Assembly: GCA_907163345.1 (NCBI GenBank)
Contig: CAJQUN010000024.1
Location: forward strand, 4,278,001 to 4,342,000
Length of the DNA: 64,000 nucleotides
Origin: Haberlea rhodopensis
Lineage: Eukaryota; Streptophyta; Magnoliopsida; Lamiales; Gesneriaceae
Direction of reading: 5' to 3'
Shown here one piece after another: positions 45,219 through 58,860 of this stretch (position 1 is its first letter; every line of letters begins with the position of its first letter). The notes under the pieces are model-generated. The model was not told the DNA's origin. It searched no databases and worked only from the letters and a program-made list of their open reading frames with translations. A program made the position numbers and the translations under genes.

Positions 45219-47325
45219 CTACCCCCATGAAGATTTAGTCTCTCTGGAGATATCCTTGTTGATCCACTTCTCGATTGTTTTGATGACAAAAAAGTACTGT
45301 TACAAGGAGAAAACGAGAATCAAGGATCACTCCAATAAGACGGGGTTTCTCTATGTCCAAGATAGAGATGCATTCCAACAAAAAAATTAACAGTTATTTG
45401 ATATATCTTTGTCCTTCGTAAGCTTATATATAATAAGTGCTGGAGCATCACTTACTTGGAATGCTAGTATGACAGGGATGAATAGCTTTCCTTTATCATT
45501 TGCATTTGGTCCTTCGATCAGCTTCCTATCAATAAGGATACTCTTTTTTCCATTTAAGGTAATTTCGGTGATGGTACGAACCAAATTGGGTATCCAAGGA
45601 GAACCGGTTGGGAGGATCTACAATGCATATAAACAATTTCCAACCATTGAAAAAATTGTGAGAGTATAAAAAAGAATTCTAGCGGAAACAAACCGACCTT
45701 CTCGTCGTATTCATTCTTGTTACATCTTCCACTATTCTCAACCAAAGCAACTGGAATGGCATAATTCTATGAAAAAAATACAGAACTAAAATGAGAGTAA
45801 ACCAGACATCTCAATGTATCTCAAGTCATCAAACAAATGGATGGCTAAATCTTGAATTGCTTTCGTTTGCATAATTAGTGGAAAACATTGCATGAAATCA
45901 GAAATATTTGAGCTAAGTAATCCTAGAAGACACACTAACAATTCTATAGCATTGTATGCCTATCAATTTATTTGGTCGACGTAACGAGATTCACTTCAGG
46001 TAAATGATGGAAACAAATTTTCCTTAAAAAAAGAAAAGAAAATGGGAGTGTGAGCGGTATAATTTAAGATTACTTGAGCATCTGTTTTACTAATCCGAGC
46101 TCCTTGCCGGATGCATTTCAAAAGAGATTCTGATCTTCTGGAAAAGAACTCCTCATAACTCAATAAGTCTGGAGGAGAGAGCTGGGCGTGTGTGAGGACC
46201 ACCATTGATTTATGCCATATATCTTTGCCAAAACCATCAGTAATCGCTTTCACAATCTGTTTGTCCAAATTATCCACTCTATATGCATCCAAACGATCCA
46301 CATAAAGCAGAACATCTATTGTCTTGTCCAAAAGAAACCTGCCCAGAAAGCTACAAACAAATTCATCACATCAAACTCAGATATAATTGCAAAATCACAA
46401 ACCAATGTTAGCCACTAATATATATTAATGTAAACCTTTTTATGGCCTCGAGAACTTGGTCGCTGACATATCCTCCCTCAACAAGCCCAGGGGTATCGAT
46501 GATGTTCAGTGTAAATCCTGATCGTGATCGTGAAACAATAACGGGCCTAGGAGTTTCCGACTGAAACAAAATGGAATGCATACCGTAAGGATTACAATAC
46601 CCTTACACCTTAAATAATGAAACAAAAAAAAGCAAACAAAAACCACAGGTAGGGCACTATATACCTGAAAAGCACTAACTGTGACAACTCGTTCCCCAAC
46701 AATTGAATTGACGGTGGAAGATTTTCCGACACCGCCTTTCCCCATCACAAGGATTGTCAACGTATTGACATTCTACAGGAAATAACAAACAACGTTATTG
46801 CATGGTTACACTTTATACATCAACTACTTATAGATAAGACCACCTACACCGTGCAAGAGAAATATACAGAAACATACAAAAATATGGAGAATCGATTCTC
46901 GAGCTTCCAACTTATTGTTCTCGGCATTGAACTTGGTGTCTTTCGAGAATCAAGTCCAACATATTTATAAAATTTTCATTCAAATTCGAATATTTTTCAA
47001 TTAATTGGTCACCCCTAATTGTTCTCATTTTCAGTTCATAGTCGACAATGTCTTCTTAGCCTACCCCAATTGAGATTAAAGGCCTAATTGTTGTTATAGT
47101 CGACAATATCTTCCCTCTTTTTCTGGGAACTAATCTGTTAGAACCTCACAATCTTAAGTTCAATCTTATTTACTTCCATAACTGACACTCGAGAACATCC
47201 ATCAAGCAATGTGAAAAAAGTGGAACCTGGTTCTTAAGCATTGACAGCAAGTCAACCAATTTCTCCTGAGTTGCTGCAGGAAACTGTTGAATTGCAGTCC
47301 ATTCTCTAACTAGTTGCACCGCCAT
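45219..47325 (-). CDS. TOC34: Translocase of chloroplast 34 (TOC34/33), outer-envelope preprotein receptor GTPase
   Basis: Seven coding exons: 47,325-47,227; 46,772-46,665; 46,560-46,436; 46,338-46,074; 45,766-45,698; 45,617-45,456; 45,296-45,219, all GT-AG, giving 301 aa. The N-terminus is MAVQLVREWTAIQQFP. G-domain motifs are the P-loop GKGGVGKSS (exon 2), switch region with DTPG (exon 3), VDRLDAYRVD and LTHAQLSPP (exon 4), and VENSGRC (exon 5). A C-terminal hydrophobic anchor, FIPVILAFQYFFVI, spans exons 6-7 and a short tail faces the intermembrane space. The protein binds transit peptides and dimerises with TOC159 at the chloroplast surface. A 5' UTR intron from about 47,657 to 47,338 is likely, with ATG seven bases after its acceptor. 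Family identification is firm. Confidence 0.95.
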
Positions 47326-47329
47326 TTTC

Positions 47330-48175
47330 ACTGCCAACCATGAAAAAGAATTTCCCAAATCAAAAATTGCTAAGAAAAAGCAACTCCTAAGAACACGCGA
47401 AAAAAAAATGCAAGGGGCAAAAAATAGTAAATTTGGATCAATCTGAGACAAAACCCACTTAAAAAACAACAAAACAACCTTTGAATCCACAACACTGGAT
47501 AAACTGAAAAAAGAGAGATAAAAGAAACCATAAAAAAGGCAAAGAAAAAACTTACACAGTCACGTCTAATCTTCAATCGACTCAATAAATTAGCCAGTGA
47601 AAAATTGTGAAAGTCAAAGAAAACGGGAGGTTTAAGAGAACCCTATTGAGGTAGTACCTTATCTTTGAAATCACCGCCGCACCAACTTTATCTCGCTGCT
47701 GCGTTCAACGAACTTGGAAGCTCCTTCGGCTCGTGATACGGATTACGTGAAGTACTGCATGTTGAATTACAACAACATCCTTCGAGTTAATCTTAATCAC
47801 GGAATTGCCTATGTGAAATTTTTTTAGGAAAACTATTGAAATTAACAAATAAATAATCTAATCCAAGGTTAATAAAAATATGCTTGAAATTAAACATTTA
47901 TAATTATTATTTTATAACTTTTATAAAAATGTTTTACTATTCAAATCTAAATTTAAAAGAAAATAAAGTGCAAATTATATCTAATATTATAAATTTTAAA
48001 AAAAAGTAATAAATTTATAATTAAAACTAGTAGTTGTATCAGAGGATGCAAGCAGGCAGCAAAATATATTTAAACAAATAATAAAAATCAAAATAAATTT
48101 ATGTTTAGTTTGAAAATGAAAAAGAAACAACAGCTCAGTGAGACTCACGTACTTCTTCATTACTTCTTCATTACC

Positions 48176-48249
<74 letters not shown>

Positions 48250-48730
48250 TATATAATAAAAAAATATGTCCATTTTCACCCATCAAAATTATTTCAATTG
48301 GAGCCTCTGCAACTTCCGTTGCATGCAAGAGCACTTTTCATCTCATATTGATACAAATCAGGCAAGCAGCAGCAAACAAAACAAGGCAGCAAATTTGCAC
48401 AAGATTCCAGCCTTTATTCCCCATGTACTCAACCAATAACAAGCAGAAAGCTCACTTGAGAGCTCTGCAGAAAGCACATCCTACAACAGAAAAATGACGT
48501 TCAATCCGAATCAGGGGAAATGACCCACAAGTTCAAATCGACAGAATGATGAATCTAGCAACGCGTAGCACGAACTCTACTTTCCCCCTTTGTGGGGGTA
48601 TAACAAACTAGATGCCAACAATCTTGCAGATAAAACAGTTGACCAAAAACCAACGTAGGAGTATATAATTATACAGCTCCAGAAATGAAATGGTGAGTGG
48701 TCGTTCACGTGGTAACCAGACAATTAGCTG
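47330..48730. other. TOC34 leader and intergenic interval
   Basis: The part up to about 47,750 probably holds the TOC34 5' UTR and its intron. The remainder is AT-rich with a (TA)n run at 48,182-48,258; about 48,500-48,730 is the likely 3' UTR of the WD40-like gene to the right. No other gene is seen. Confidence 0.6.
48182..48258. repeat. (TA)n microsatellite
   Basis: About 38 TA repeats with one interruption near 48,241. The Tyr/Ile-rich frames through it are artefacts. Confidence 0.95.
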
Positions 48731-48733
48731 CCT

Positions 48734-51700
48734 TTAGTTAGACCACACGTGAACCAGGCCAAGCCTATTTCCAGTGTAGATCTCGTTACGTTCTTCATCA
48801 TAGAAAAGAGCCGTGATGTCTTCAAGTGCTTCTGCAACAGCACTTCTGATTCTTGAATTTTGGACACGCTTTCTTGAGTTGCAATTTCTTCCACCGCAAT
48901 TTGCACTGCAGTAGCATTCATCTGCAGGAACACTGTTGCTTGCCTTTATTTTCGCTAGGCACTTCCCAGTCAAGATGTTGCTGATATTGATCGACCCTGC
49001 CGCATTGAAAGAGTGAGATAGACATCTGGTCACTATCAAGAACTGAACATTATATGCTCGGCTTGGCAGAAACAGATTTTGAATTCATAAAAAAGGTAGA
49101 AGGGCATAGTAGTTAAATAAAAATGAACTTTTTAAAATATTCAAAGAAAAGAAAAGTTGAAGTAAAACCTGAAAGGCACGTTTTCTGGTTTCTTAATTTC
49201 AACTTTCTCCAAGTGTTTTTCTTGTTAAATAAAAGGACATAAAAATCACTTATTAAAGAAAGTGCTTTTACTATTTCTTTTTCAAAAGAAAAAAAAAAAG
49301 AGTTTATCATTCCAAATGCGATCATATAAACAATTTAAACTTGATTATTTTAAATTCAAAACAAATATCATTTTTCTCCGTGTCATACCATTTCCATCAG
49401 ATAATGGCTCATCCGAATTGCAATATGAAATGATGAGATCTTGATCGCTGGTGATATATATATTATTGGTATTGCAATCAGGATGAGATAATAAGTGATC
49501 CTCAAACGATGTCACGAGCTCTCCTCTGAAGTTCCAAACAGCCACGGTTCTATTTCTGAATGTCAGGAACAACTGGTTCTCGTACAGAAATATAAACGCA
49601 GATGGTGTCATGAATTCAGTTCTGCTAACTTCTGTTAACTCGGAATTACGGACCTAAAGAGAGGCGTCGTCAGATTTATGAGAATAAGAACGTCCTTGTA
49701 GATTATGCCTAAGTAACTTACATCGAGAATCTGAAGGTTCTCATTCTCTTGCTTGACAAGGAGCTTCTCATTGAACTGTTCGATGAAATCCACCTTCTTG
49801 TTTCTATGAAGGAGGTGGCTGAAAGACTTGAGAACAGTTCCGTCCTCTATTGATAGAATCTTCAAAGGAACACCACCACTAGTTTTTATAAATATCAATA
49901 ACATGATTCCTGGACTGTTTTCCAAAGGTAGATGTCTTAGAAAAAATAAATTATACATCAACAGTCCGATATAAATCCAATCAGGACGCAAAAACATACA
50001 TGACACTTTTAAGTCCAAAGAAGATTTCCCTGACCATGTGCATAGACAGACATTAGTGCAGTAAAAATAATACCTGATCTTTATCTCTTGAACATTTTCA
50101 TCAGAAATGGAGTACAACATGGTATAGTTTTTCAAGTCAAACACCTTGTATATACTGAAAACAAAACAGATATTAGCAAAGCAGTGCTAACTATTGAAAT
50201 TTAAGGAGACACCTTAAAAGATTACCACATAGAGATTGTTGATCGCTTACCTATCTTGGGCAGAATAGGTAAGAACTTTTCCATTTACATCATCAAATTC
50301 CACAAAACCGGGCCACTTCAATGATTCAGACTCAAATAAATGGAAACCAGCATCAGGTTTACCCCTTCGTATGTATCTGAAAGATGCCACATACCTAAAT
50401 GAGAAACAGTACAATGATGAACGGAGATCATCAGTAAATTGTAAAGGAATTCCATACTCGATCTTCGTGGTTCTGCATTTTAAGGAACTAAAATTATCAG
50501 AAGCATAGACTGAAACAGTGATCAGAGAATCATTATTCTTATTGTAGAATAAGCTCCGAATAACTTCATCTGGACTGACATTGAGAAAGCATATCCTCTG
50601 GTTAGTCTCTGCATCCATTAGGAAATGTCCATTAGCATTGATGCCAAGAAAATGAAAGGAAAAAAAATCCATGTAAGTACATATCTTCATTTATATTAAA
50701 GATCAACATACCTCGACTAAATGCCGCACAAACACCAGATTGGGCAAGTGAAAACACAATATCACGAGCAGCAACTATTTCAATAATTTTTGATCTCATC
50801 TTCAGAAATGGCAACATCAAGGAACAGTATCCCTTGGGATCATGAGTATCATATTCTTCCTGAAACAAAAAAATATACTCAATAAGCTATCATAACAAAC
50901 ATAAAACAAGTAGCAGCTTTAACTTAATCTAGCAGCCCTATTACACTGAGCTACATCAGTAGAGTATTACTACACATTCTTCAAATATATTGAGAAAACA
51001 ATAATTTTCCAATCACCAGGCAGAAACACCCCCTTCTTTCGAGCAGACTACCTCTCACTCAGTTTTGCATCAATAACCCTCTGGCCCACTTGCGATGCCA
51101 TTTTTCCAAATCAAAACCCTATAACTGTTCAAGACCTCAGCAAAATCAGATCATCTTCATCCAAGTTGCACCTATTAATCTTCAGAAGATTCTTTTGGTG
51201 GATATAGTTAAATAAGTGACTGAGTAGGTAGTTTGCCCCCATAACGGGAGCGACAGGAAGATTATAGTATCGCTACATTGCTGCATGTATATTGATGAAC
51301 TGGGTGAGGTGCTGTTGATGAAGTGGAAGCACTAAGACAGACAGGGTTATGGACCTATGATGATGTTTTTTGAGTTACAATTGTCCTGGTTGGTGCTTAG
51401 TTCCGAATGCCTCAATGCAATAAATGGTGGGATCTAGGCAAAGCACGAAAAAGTAACACTATATATCAACATTGTGGAACGACTAGCAACTCTCCCAAAA
51501 GTTTCGTGAAAAATCAATTAGAAACAGATGCATCTAAACAGCTGCTGGAGGGGAACAAAAAAACAAGAGAATGGATAGTGGGCAATTGGATCCCTATTTT
51601 TCATTATTCATTCAAAATATAGCAGCTCGATAGTACTGTAATTGCATAATAAATCATTTTCCAAAATAAGTGGTAAAGGCAAACAGACAGGCTCACAAGC

Positions 51701-52551
51701 TTGATGAAAAGCATAAAAAAAAACGAAAGAGTTCAAGCTTTGTTAATTCTGAGCTCCATAAAAGTTATTACCAGATATTACTTTCCATAAAACCCAGTAA
51801 ATGTTTAAACCCTTGCAAATTCAAGGAACATTCCAAATTCCAGTTGGCAATTGCGTCCACAAGATCGTCTTTACTTCCTAAAAAGTAAAAGAACTAAATA
51901 CTCTCAGATCTCTCTCTAAATAGATGGATCATCAGAAAACAGCTACTTAGTCAATGAATTGCTTTATAAGCTAAAAATTAGGAGCGATTTTTTGTGTTAA
52001 GACTCAGCATCGTGAATCCGAACAATTTGTGGGTAAACCTCGTATTATTCTCTATACCAAGTATGTAAAAATATCAGCCATCTATCTTTATCATACAAAA
52101 CTAAGTTCATTAGTCATATCAAGATATATATTTCTGATGAGTTCAATAAAAAAAAAAAAAAAACCCTACAGAAAGCTAATTAATCACACGAAAACCAATT
52201 TTTTCCATACTGCAACATTCAAGAACAAATCAGAAAATTTCACATCGTCCATAAGAACAATATAAACTGAAATAATTTAAACCAGAAGAAAAAGGAACAA
52301 CCAACCAAAAAAAATCAAATCAAATCAAATATAGCGAACTTAAGCAAATGAACCTGCAAGCGAATGTGGCGGAACCGCTCTTGAGCATCACTCATACTGA
52401 AACCACGATCGCGCTTTGATGAAATCTCCCTTCTCTGCAGCTTCCTTACGCTGTTAACAAGCCCATCAAACCCACTGCGGGGCCGCTTCTTTGCCACCAC
52501 TCGCCGCCCACAACATGGCCACGGAATCGCTGTTATTCTCCTCCCATCCAT
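48734..52551 (-). CDS. Conserved plant WD40/beta-propeller-like protein of unknown function
   Basis: Eight exons: 52,551-52,354; 50,859-50,712; 50,608-50,458; 50,376-50,251; 50,154-50,074; 49,914-49,722; 49,653-49,389; 48,996-48,734, all with GT-AG introns in consistent phase, give 474 aa. The N-terminus is basic (KKRPRSGFD), then SMSDAQERFRHIRLQ. The body consists of degenerate propeller blades (ARDIVFSLAQSGVCAAFSR, FVEFDDVNGKVLTYSAQD, LFLTFRNRTVAVWNFRGE), ends GLVHVWSN, and has a Cys-rich insert (CYCSANCGGRNCN). I recognise it as a highly conserved plant family annotated only as transducin/WD40-like; its function is unknown to me. The first intron is long (1,494 bp). A TATA box and CT tract precede it. 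Confidence 0.88.
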
Positions 52552-52930
52552 CCTAGACTATTAATCAAACCCAAACCCTTTTTCACGAAACCCAGAAGGA
52601 ATTATTCAGAAGCGCAAACCATTAACTTAAACCCACATATCATGTCAAATTAACAAACCCTGATTCTCTCGAACCAGAAAAACAAAAAGAAAAGAAAAAG
52701 AAAAGAAATTGGGCCTAGCTTCAGTGACCAAGGTTAAAAGACAACTCTTTTAAACAGAAATAAGAAAGAAACTCAAAATCTCCCTTTCTCCTAATTTTCC
52801 AATGACTCCCTCCTCCTCTTCACACAAACATATGCGTAGGTTTGAACCCTACAATCTCCCTCTATAATCTCGTGTCTCTGAAAAAAGGACAGCGGAGCAA
52901 GATAAGTACAGGCTTGCTCGGAGAAAAGCC

Positions 52931-52953
52931 TTTATAAGCGTGCGCGCGAGCGC

Positions 52954-52986
<33 letters not shown>
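52931..52986 (-). promoter_or_regulatory. Core promoter of the WD40-like gene: CT tract, CG-alternating block, TATA box
   Basis: On the minus strand a (CT)n run (52,986-52,956) is followed by an alternating GC block and then TTATAAAG (TATA core 52,936-52,931), about 380 bp upstream of the ATG. TC-rich tracts next to TATA boxes are common plant core-promoter features. Transcription would begin near 52,900, giving a 350-nt leader. Confidence 0.55.
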
Positions 52987-52989
<3 letters not shown>

Positions 52990-53099
52990 GGAACGTGTCG
53001 AATTTGGGAATTTGAGACCGACTGGATTCAAATCCCGATCGCAAAACCTGATGGCGTAATTAGTTCTTTTTATTTTTTTCCGTTTTTGTCTCCATCTTC

Positions 53100-53590
53100 T
53101 CAATTATTTTTCGTTTTTCGTTATACCGTTGTAAATCTTTTACAAAAGTTAATTTTGAAAGTAACTGCTCTTTGCAAAATAAAATTACTATAAATATTGT
53201 TCCAAAAAGTAAAATTGGTATAAATATAGTAGTCGTACGGTCAAAAATTTGTCTATTTCTTAACTATCTCAATTTCATTGTGTTTTATACAATTTATATA
53301 ATATAAATAGTAAAACAACCATAAATTAATACTCGATAAATTGATAATTTCTCTAAAATAATATTTTTTTCTGATCCCAACTTGGTCTCAACATTATTAA
53401 TTTAATACTCGATAAATTAATAATCTCTCGAATTAATAAAATTTTATGATCTCAACATTATTAAATTGTGAAGGTTTTATTGTAATTTTGTTTAATGTTA
53501 TTATAAAAACCAAACCCCTAGAAAATTGTATTTGATTGGAGTATGTGAGATTTCAAAAAATCCTTTCACCGTTCTTCTCCCTTGTTTTTA
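53100..53590. other. Intergenic interval, AT-rich
   Basis: No gene is seen. A phrase 'aatactcgataaattgataat' and a diverged copy (about 53,320 and 53,405) form a short direct repeat. Confidence 0.55.
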
Positions 53591-53593
53591 AAG

Positions 53594-53866
53594 CAAGTTT
53601 GGTGTGGTTGTTTTTGCTATGGCTCGCCGTCTTTCTGGAAGCTTTTCCCCTAATCTTGAGGAGGCTTTTGCTGTTAGGGAAGGATTTTATGTTGCTCAAA
53701 ATTTAATTGGACGAAAGAGATACTGGAAACTGATGCGCTTACAGTGGTTGAGGCCATCATGTATGCAATCATAACAAGGACATGAAGATTCAGCCTTGTC
53801 CACGCCTGGCAACACAGCTGCTCATTTCCTTGCTCAACAGGGGTTGGTTCCATCTGTGGCCGTATA
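53594..53866 (+). pseudogene. RNase H-like (RVT_3) domain fragment
   Basis: Open segments in two or three frames read VVVFAMARRLSGSFSPNLEEAF, TDALTVVEAI and GNTAAHFLAQQGLVPSV, in the order of the plant RVT_3 RNase H domain found at the end of LINE-derived and domesticated genes. At least two frameshifts and the absence of flanking domains show it is a relic. It is short and lies between two genes, so it is probably an isolated retro-copy or remnant. Confidence 0.6.
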
Positions 53867-54291
53867 GTATTTTTGAGGAATCATGTCCGTAGCTTAGGAG
53901 CTTTTGTAAAGCTAAGTTCTTCTGTAAATGATGTTTAGTGTAATGCTATTGTCTTAGTTTCAAAATTTGATATTTAAGATAGGCTGAGTTTTGCTCTCAA
54001 AATACAGTGTCTCACGCTATTACTCCGTTATGCTCCTGTATTTTTGAACTTTCAGACAAGTAACAACATGCAACAGAGCATTGAAACGGGTCATAACAGT
54101 TCACAATGAGATGCCTTTACTAATTTAAAATAAATTGCAGACTTGTGTCAACATCCGCAGGGGGGGGATAAGGCAAGCGGTTACCATTTACATGAATTTA
54201 GAGAGATGATATGTACATTTATTGGGACCAAATCGATAACTGAATGAATACACACAGGAAGAAAAATACTTGTAGATCATACTCTACGAAG

Positions 54292-57200
54292 TTAGCTTGA
54301 TCGAGCTCTGGTTTCAGTTTTGAGAAACCTCATGCGTTCTTGCTGCACCATCAACCCTCCATTCACAGGATCGAAGCTGCACCTGTGGAAACTGCGGTGG
54401 ACTCGACAGGAAAAGAAAGTAGCACATGAGGACGATATATTAGGAGAATTCAAGAATTATGTCCCACATGCTAAATTATCTGATATTATTTTTCACATAT
54501 TTCACTAGTGGAGAATCAGGACATTAGTTGCAGAATAACAAGCGTACGAAACTTGATAGGGTTTGCAGCGCTTAGTGAATAAACATTGCTCTTACCTTCC
54601 ATCCATGCCAACAATAATGACAGAGTTCTGAGAACTAAAAGCTGCAATGAATTGAGTACATTCTGGCAAGTGTAATTGAGCAAATGACCATTCAGAGCTG
54701 AAATATTTAGGTAAAACCCCTGGAGAAGTTTTAATAATATGATATTAACAAGCAATCAGTACAATAAATAAATATACAGAAATGAGACAGAATTACAATT
54801 TTAGCAAAAGAGGAAATGCGATGTAAGAAACCGAGAAAACTTATTGGTAAAACTAAAGCTGGATATGTAGAAAGCTGACAGCAGAAAATTAAATTCTACT
54901 GGGATGCAAAGCCACAATAAAGGTAGTTGGGCCAGCTGCCTCCCTTGAAAAGTTCAGTTTGCCATTAGCATGTAGGAAAATATGCATTCTAGTTTGGAGA
55001 ATTTTAGTTGATTTAATTTAATTAAATTAATTAGGATTATCATAATAATGTTAGGGTTTTAATTTGATATGTTTTCTTGTAGATTTACAGACGTTCATGT
55101 TTGAAGTTTTGCATCCATAATCATTCATAAGAAAAATATCAAAACCTATAACATACTTTTCCACCAAATTCTTCATTTTCCAAGAGAGTTAAATTGTTTG
55201 GCCTCACAAACATCACCATAATAAAACACCTAAAGTATGACAGCAACACTTTTGTACTGGAAGAGTTGGATCAACAAAACCATTTCATGGGAAATGATAT
55301 ACACTTGACGCAATTAACTGAAAGAATCACGCTACTACTTCAACACATGAAGTGAAGACATGAAAAACTACGGACATAGTTAATTACACCAGAATGACCC
55401 CGTTTAAATATGTTGATAACATCGTATGCATAACATAAAATACTTGCATAATATACGAGTTTGAAGAAATATGTTGATAATATGACGAGTATTTCTAGTG
55501 AGCTAAGATAGAAATGAATTTAAAAACTCATAGTACAATTACGAGGGGAAAACACATCCATATACCAAAATATATTACAATTATGATCTTCCAATCCCAT
55601 GCATGCAATCGCACTGTGGTGTGAAAGGAATATTTGGGCAATCATTGGAGTACCTAGGTATGCGGGGGGAAAAAAAGTTTTTTGTCAATTCAAATCAATC
55701 TCAACATACCAATCAAGGCACTCTACTAAGTCAAGACTTAGCCACTTATATCAAAGACTTTCTTGCAAAAGAATGAGATTCAAGTGTATCACCTTTCATG
55801 AAAGATAATGATGAGCCCGGATTAGCACCGGTACTTGGAGAAATTAGGGGATCAAGGGAGTTTGAAGAGTTCTGACTAAACAAACCCGTAGCAGCAGTGG
55901 AATCAATTGAACTGTCCTCACCCACCACCCGCACCCTGAGACTAAATAAGTGAACGGTACCTTTGTCACTCGAGACGGCCAACCATTGTACATTTGGGGA
56001 TAAAGCAATACTATATATATCTGCTTTGTCTACCCCTCTACGCACCTGCAGCAATCATTACAGTGAAATAAGAAGCTTGTAAAAATGAAATAGAGCACAA
56101 AAAATAGATCGATATTTGGATCCAGTAGAGAAAAAAATGTAAATACACAAGCACCAGCACCCAGAAAATGAATTGACTGATCCCTGATCTCACAAAGAAA
56201 TTCTCATGGCTATGGATGCTCCTTAATATTATGGTGTTTGACTAGAATTATCATTAATCCCTGGGCCCACTCACTGATTAGTTGCACAAAATCTTGCACC
56301 AGACAAGTGTCAAATGTAAAGTGAAACCCTTCTGTATTATATTACCTATGAATTTTTCCTTCTCTCTGTTTGGCATATTTTCCTTCAAATCCAAAAATAT
56401 TGGCATGATAAGTGCTTGGAACTTGTAAGTGTGAAACATGTCATTGAGTATGTTCCAATTAAGATGTTTGCATGTATCTAGCACAAAATTCATTCGCGGT
56501 AGTTAAACTCTTTTAATCTATGACTCAGTTTCTTCCATTTTCTTTTCAAAACACTTAAAATGTAGTTTTATTTTCCAAATTAAGACACACTATTCAACTC
56601 ATCTAAATTATGTAACAGGAACGAGGAGTAAAATCAGACAACTCAAAATTGCATACTTTTGCATCAAACCTTAATGTTCGTATGATAAAAAACATCCCAC
56701 TCGATAGTAGATAGATAGGAATTGAACCGAGGTGTTTTAGTGGAAATACATAAAACTTTTACGATAAACGTATTTCAACTTAGCATATTTACAAAGATTG
56801 ATAAAAGCGTATAGAAGGGATCGCATTTCCACAAAGTTGTGAAAGTTCGTGAGTAGCAACGTGAAGGGAATTGCTCCCCCTTTTCTGTGACAGAAAGCCT
56901 CAACGAGCTCGATTTATACTATGTCAATTATTCTGACACGAAATGAAAACCAAAATCCATAAAGAGAAACTCGGTTACAGAATTACTTAGCTCTAAGCTC
57001 TGCACATTTTCACAAAGATTCAGTAAAAAATCCTAGTTTGATAATGGAAAATGTTTAGCGAAGGATCAGTACTTATTGCACAGGTTTTAATTATACTCGA
57101 GAGATTCATGCAAATCTATTACCTCTTGTAATCGAGTTCCATCCATTGTGTTGAAAATTCTTATCAGAGTGCCTCTCATGCTTGCAGTCGCAAGAAGAAG

Positions 57201-57881
57201 CCCATCCATGGTCAAGGTCAGACAAGCAATCTTAGAATCATGAGCATTAATTAATTTTGTCATATTCAGACCGAAATGTTCGACCCGAACCTGTCCTCGT
57301 CGCAGACCTGGGCAAGCCAACACGGATGTATTAAGGTGATGTGACAGGCAGCAAATTCCCCGGGGATTTGCCAAGGTCTCTATTTGATGAAGAAGTTTCA
57401 GATCCATAAAATTATAAACATATATCTTGTGCTCAAGAACAACGACGACACGATCTCGTCGTAGTTTAACTGCACGAACCTCAGATCTGAAGGAAAATTC
57501 ACCGATGCACTGGCTTTGATGATCATCCCATATAATAACTTTATTTGGTGGGTATTGAGCATTGGCATTACTGCCAACAAGAGCTAAAATATTGCATCGA
57601 AACAACATCTCAACTATCTTAAATCCACCACTTTTTAGATCACGCCTAAAGGTTTCTTTGAAAGGATCACAATTGTATATACGAAAGCCATGTCTCGTGC
57701 CAGCAGCAAAGCAACCATAATCCTGATTCCAAGACACAGAATATAACTCTGTATCATCATTGTCATTGAACTCTGAATCAGATTGGATAAGAGGGCCAGA
57801 AACCACGCTTATAGATGCATCATGACCACCATATCCTGCTGGTGGAAGTATCCCTCTAGATGTTGAAACAGCAGATGTCAT
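54292..57881 (-). CDS. ATG18: Autophagy-related protein 18 (PROPPIN, PI3P-binding beta-propeller)
   Basis: Four coding exons: 57,881-57,123; 56,045-55,793; 54,719-54,596; 54,382-54,292, with GT-AG introns of 1,077, 1,073 and 213 bp, give 408 aa. The N-terminal blade reads ELYSVSWNQDYGCFAAGT. Later blades include KVIIWDDHQSQCIGEFSF and TLIRIFNTMDGTRLQE, which runs across a splice into VRRGVDKADIYSIA. That RRG is the two-site phosphoinositide-binding motif (FRRG in yeast, V/L-RRG here). The C-terminus has FDPVNGG. ATG18 binds PI3P on the isolation membrane with ATG2 and is needed for autophagosome growth. The subtype (plant c/d-like) is inferred from length. A 5' UTR intron is likely, with donor GTAAGT near 58,587 and acceptor near 57,906. 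Confidence 0.92.
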
Positions 57882-57904
57882 GGTGATGAGCGAACAGTCA
57901 TCAG

Positions 57905-58860
57905 CACTACAGCAACAAGAAGTAAATAAATCCCAAAAACATAGGTCAAATTAATATCCTTGGTGTAAACAAGAAATTTCAGTTAAAAGTTTTTCAGCTC
58001 AAGTGATTCATCACTTATTGATGACAAATCAGCAATGTGTTTTATTAATAATCAATTACTGGGACTCTGCTCAATCAACATGGAAACTGTAAGCAAACTC
58101 CTTGATAGGTGCTCGTTTCAGTATTCTAAGGAAAGAAAATTCACACATTTTTCATTTCTTGATAATCAAAAAGAGGAAAAACAAAACAAGTCCAGGCTTT
58201 TCTGAGAACAGTCAAAAAGTGCAAGAAGGTCAATCTTTTGCAATTGAATAAAAGGCCACAGTCATGGTATTTATCTAAGCAGCGTCAACTTCCATCTATT
58301 TTCGCTATGCATCAAAACAACCAAACATTTCATAACCCTCGCACTACCTATAAGCTACTAAGAATTTAGGAGATGACACAATATGTATTATTTAAGCCAA
58401 ATACGATTATAAAAAGAAACAGAACCACAAATAAGATCTCATATCCAGGACTTCATTTCATTTTTTTTTCAGAAAAAAGATTGATATATACAAACTGCTG
58501 ATATGCTATCCGAGATCAAAGTAACCCAAAATTAAATAATCACGATTGATTGTCAAGATCGAAAAATGAATCGGATGATGACTTACGAAACTCGATTGGT
58601 ATAAAATTATGCAAAACGCCGGTATTCCATCATGATTTCACCATTACAGTTACGAAACCTGCAGTGTCATTTATGATAAAAGGCAATAAGTAAAGGATAC
58701 TCATTTGTAGGTTCGAAGCTCCACCCGCAGATGCCGAAAGTGAATTTCCACACAAGGATTTGGCCAATTTCCATAGCAAAATTTGTGTAAGCATATGGGA
58801 AATTTAGAGAGAAGATGAGGGAGGTCTAGCGTTTCTGATTGTGACACGTGTCGGACACGA
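57905..58860 (-). other. ATG18 leader region with probable 5' UTR intron
   Basis: On the minus strand a GTAAGTCATC donor near 58,587 and a TTGCTGTAG acceptor near 57,906 would define a 680-bp leader intron. Upstream, about 58,590-58,850 reads like a leader. No ORF is present. Confidence 0.5.

Noticed and set aside
46506..46760. A separate 84-aa GTPase gene
   Set aside because: It is exon 2 of TOC34 read through into its intron.
48138..48497. 119-codon frame with Tyr/Ile repeats
   Set aside because: It is the translation of a (TA)n microsatellite and flanking AT-rich DNA.
48734..52551. Identification of the WD40-like gene as DET1
   Set aside because: The N-terminal sequence and length do not fit DET1; it matches a different conserved propeller family without a name known to me.
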